From positions 1 through 7,034 of the forward strand of contig CALGPD010000486.1 of assembly GCA_937960625.1 (NCBI GenBank): a stretch of DNA of 7,034 nt. The letters are read 5' to 3'. The translations under genes and the position numbers were made by a program. The notes beneath the pieces are model-generated. The model saw only the letters and a program-made list of their open reading frames with translations. It was not told the origin of the DNA and did no database searches. Numbering within the stretch: the first letter of the stretch is position 1; every line of letters begins with the position of its first letter. The DNA is from an uncultured Spirochaetia bacterium. Its GTDB lineage: Bacteria; Spirochaetota; CALGPD01. Of this stretch, positions 5,156 through 7,034 are shown in pieces.

Positions 5156-7034
5156 ATGAAGAACAAAGTACATATTACTATTATTATAATACTTATATTT
5201 TCATGTATATTTTTGTTCTTTTCATTTTACAATCTTGCTAAAAAAAATGCTATCGACCAAATTAACCGGCTGCAGATAATTTACGCGAAACAGGCATCGA
5301 GAAGTATTAGAACTAAATTAACCGGATTAATTAGGCATGTAAAATCTATGGCAAAAATGAAATCAGTTATCAGTTTAACGAAAAAAGGAAAGGATTTTTT
5401 TAAATATTTCTATCATAATCACCGATATGAGGTTAATTCTATAATAAGAATGAACAAAAAAGGAATTATAACATTTTCATATCTATATCCAAAAAATATT
5501 ATAGGTAAAAATATTTCCAAACAAACTCATGTGGAAAATGTTATAAAACATAAAAAACCAATCATGAGTGACATTTTTAAAAATGTTGAAGGATTTGATA
5601 TGATTGCCCTTCATGTCCCTGTTTATAAAAACGGAAAATTTGACGGCACTTTAGGCATAGGTATCAATTTTAAAAAAATAATAAACCGTTATCTGGATAT
5701 AATCAAAATCGGAAAAGGCGGATACGCAATATTAATAAGCAAAAAAGGCATAGAGCTTTATTGCCCTGTTCCCGGCCATATTGGTCAATCTATTTTCGAT
5801 ACATCTAAAAATTTCCCATCGATAATAAAGATGGCAAAAAAAATGATAAAAGGTAAAGCAGGAGTAACAACGTATAATTTTAATTATGTTAGAGACAAAA
5901 AAGTAATTAACGTAAAAAAACACGCTGTATATATGCCGATAAAATTTTTAAATACGTATTGGTCAATAATTGTCGCAACACCGGAAAAAGAAATCATTTC
6001 ATCAATAATTTATCTACGGAATAGAATATTAATTGTTTTGGCAGTACTATTAATAACTGCCGGTTTAATCTCATATTACGGCTTGAAATCATTTACTATT
6101 CTTAAAGAAGAAAAAATGCGGAAAAAGGCTGAAGCAGAGCTTATTAAAAATCAAAACGCGTTAATAGAAGCGCAACGATTAGGAAAAATAGGCAGCTGGG
6201 AATTTGATGTCGAAACACAGAAAGCTGTATGGTCAAAGCAGATGTATGAAATTTTCGGGATTACCGAAACTAAAACTGAGATTGAATATGAAAAACACAA
6301 AAAATATATACTAGGCTATGATTGGAGCGTTTTTAATTCCGCTGTTACAGAGGCAATAGAAAACGGCACAGGATATGATATTATTATTAAGATAACAAAA
6401 CCTGATGGAAACAAGGTTTCTGTAAACACGAGATGTAAAGCGCAAATAAACAAACAAGGTAAAGTTTATAAGTTAGTAGGTACCACTCAGGATATTACTG
6501 AAAGAATCAATACTCAAAACGAAATAAAAGCTTTATTAAAATCAACGGAAAAACGAAAAAACTTTTATGAGAGAATTTTAAGCAAAACAACGGATGCTGT
6601 CCGGGTTACTGATAAAAACGATGTTGTCATATACGCAAATCAGGCTATGGCTGAAATTGCAGAATCAGGTGTAGAAGAATTAATTGGTAATTCTCTTTAT
6701 AAAGATTTTCATAAAAAAACCAATCAAGAATTTTTACCTTTCTATGAACAGGCTAAAAAAACCCGTGAAGCGGTGAAATATGAAAATCTTAATATTGAAA
6801 CTGCGGCAGGAAAAAACTGTATTCAATCAGGATGGTTAATTCCTTTAATCGAAAATGATAATTTCTCAGGCATGATTTGTACGGTTCAGGATGTATCAGA
6901 AAAACTTAAAGCCGAGATTGAGCTAAAAGAAAATGAAAAAAGGTTGAAATTAGCACAAAGCCTTGCTCATCTGGGTTTCTGGATTTGGAATGTAAAAGAA
7001 GAGGAAGTTATATGGTCAGATGAAGTTTATAATA
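5156..7034 (+). CDS. Membrane sensor with double-Cache domain and at least three PAS domains (3' end missing)
   Basis: The frame is open from the ATG at 5156 to the edge: 626 codons plus one base. A weak GGTAG (5144-5148) lies seven bases upstream. Membrane helix 1 is at about residues 7-27. Residues 30-285 have the pattern of a double-Cache extracytoplasmic ligand-binding domain: IIRMNKKGIITFS, GKNISKQTHVENVI, ALHVPVYKNGKFDGTLGIGI, IGKGGYAILISKKG, GQSIF, and YMPIKFLNTYWSIIVATPEKE. Membrane helix 2 is at about 290-309. No HAMP domain is evident; a short charged coil (313-340) leads straight into PAS1 (about 337-450, GSWEFDVETQKAVWS, ending TTQDITER). PAS2 follows (about 468-583, TTDAVRVTDKND, ending VQDVSEK), then the start of PAS3 (from about 595, LGFWIWNVKEEEVIWS). 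Such proteins usually end in a histidine kinase or, less often, a GGDEF or phosphatase domain; the output lies beyond the window. Cache domains commonly bind amino acids, carboxylates or amines, but the ligand cannot be read here. Confidence 0.95.
   Translation, partial: MKNKVHITIIIILIFSCIFLFFSFYNLAKKNAIDQINRLQIIYAKQASRSIRTKLTGLIRHVKSMAKMKSVISLTKKGKDFFKYFYHNHRYEVNSIIRMNKKGIITFSYLYPKNIIGKNISKQTHVENVIKHKKPIMSDIFKNVEGFDMIALHVPVYKNGKFDGTLGIGINFKKIINRYLDIIKIGKGGYAILISKKGIELYCPVPGHIGQSIFDTSKNFPSIIKMAKKMIKGKAGVTTYNFNYVRDKKVINVKKHAVYMPIKFLNTYWSIIVATPEKEIISSIIYLRNRILIVLAVLLITAGLISYYGLKSFTILKEEKMRKKAEAELIKNQNALIEAQRLGKIGSWEFDVETQKAVWSKQMYEIFGITETKTEIEYEKHKKYILGYDWSVFNSAVTEAIENGTGYDIIIKITKPDGNKVSVNTRCKAQINKQGKVYKLVGTTQDITERINTQNEIKALLKSTEKRKNFYERILSKTTDAVRVTDKNDVVIYANQAMAEIAESGVEELIGNSLYKDFHKKTNQEFLPFYEQAKKTREAVKYENLNIETAAGKNCIQSGWLIPLIENDNFSGMICTVQDVSEKLKAEIELKENEKRLKLAQSLAHLGFWIWNVKEEEVIWSDEVYN

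Noticed and set aside
5732..5923. 63-codon open frame on the minus strand
   Set aside because: It is antisense to the well-supported Cache domain of the sensor gene.
1..7034. tRNA, rRNA, riboswitch, CRISPR array, insertion sequence, phage attachment site
   Set aside because: Looked for on both strands; no cloverleaf, regularly spaced repeats, transposase motifs or terminal repeats with target duplications were found.

Overview
The window is an AT-rich bacterial segment (about 30% GC by eye, with some coding blocks below 20%). It holds seven protein genes, two of which run off the ends, and no tRNA, rRNA, transposase, insertion-sequence end or CRISPR array that I can see. Purine-rich ribosome binding sites lie before most genes. 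Three products look exported: a lipoprotein, a secreted protein and a signal-anchored protein. A fourth is a large membrane sensor. The phylum cannot be fixed from this stretch. A low-GC bacterium with lipoproteins and multi-PAS sensors is all I would claim.

Layout. Positions 1-976 (minus) carry the first 325 codons of an unrecognised cytoplasmic-looking protein. A 166-base divergent spacer with a promoter for each side separates it from a membrane-anchored or secreted protein (1143-1880, plus) built from two copies of a beta-rich, lipocalin-like unit. Next is a 102-residue helical coiled-coil protein (1972-2280, plus). It meets, tail to tail with only 3 bases between the stop codons, a minus-strand two-gene operon: a putative lipoprotein (4196-3213) followed 14 bases later by a creatininase-family metal hydrolase (3198-2284) with an unusual C-terminal membrane helix. 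Divergent from that operon is a small secreted protein of unknown function (4300-4932, plus). After a 223-base spacer with A/T-rich hairpins and a promoter-operator-like palindrome, a large sensor protein begins (5156 to the end, plus). It has two membrane helices flanking a double-Cache extracytoplasmic domain, then at least three PAS domains. Its output domain lies beyond the window.

How the genes may work together. The clearest functional unit is the lipoprotein/creatininase operon. Both proteins are predicted to be membrane-attached, so the hydrolase may work at the inner face of the membrane next to an exported partner. The sensor presumably detects a small extracellular ligand and signals through PAS domains, but nothing here links it to the other genes.

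The most unusual signals are four. The divergent promoter pair in 4197-4299 seems to start transcription at or within a couple of bases of both start codons, neither of which has a Shine-Dalgarno sequence. The creatininase-family enzyme has an apparent tail anchor. One exported protein contains an internal duplication. Two overlapping, mutually exclusive inverted repeats cover the probable promoter of the sensor gene. I found no convincing new multi-gene system.
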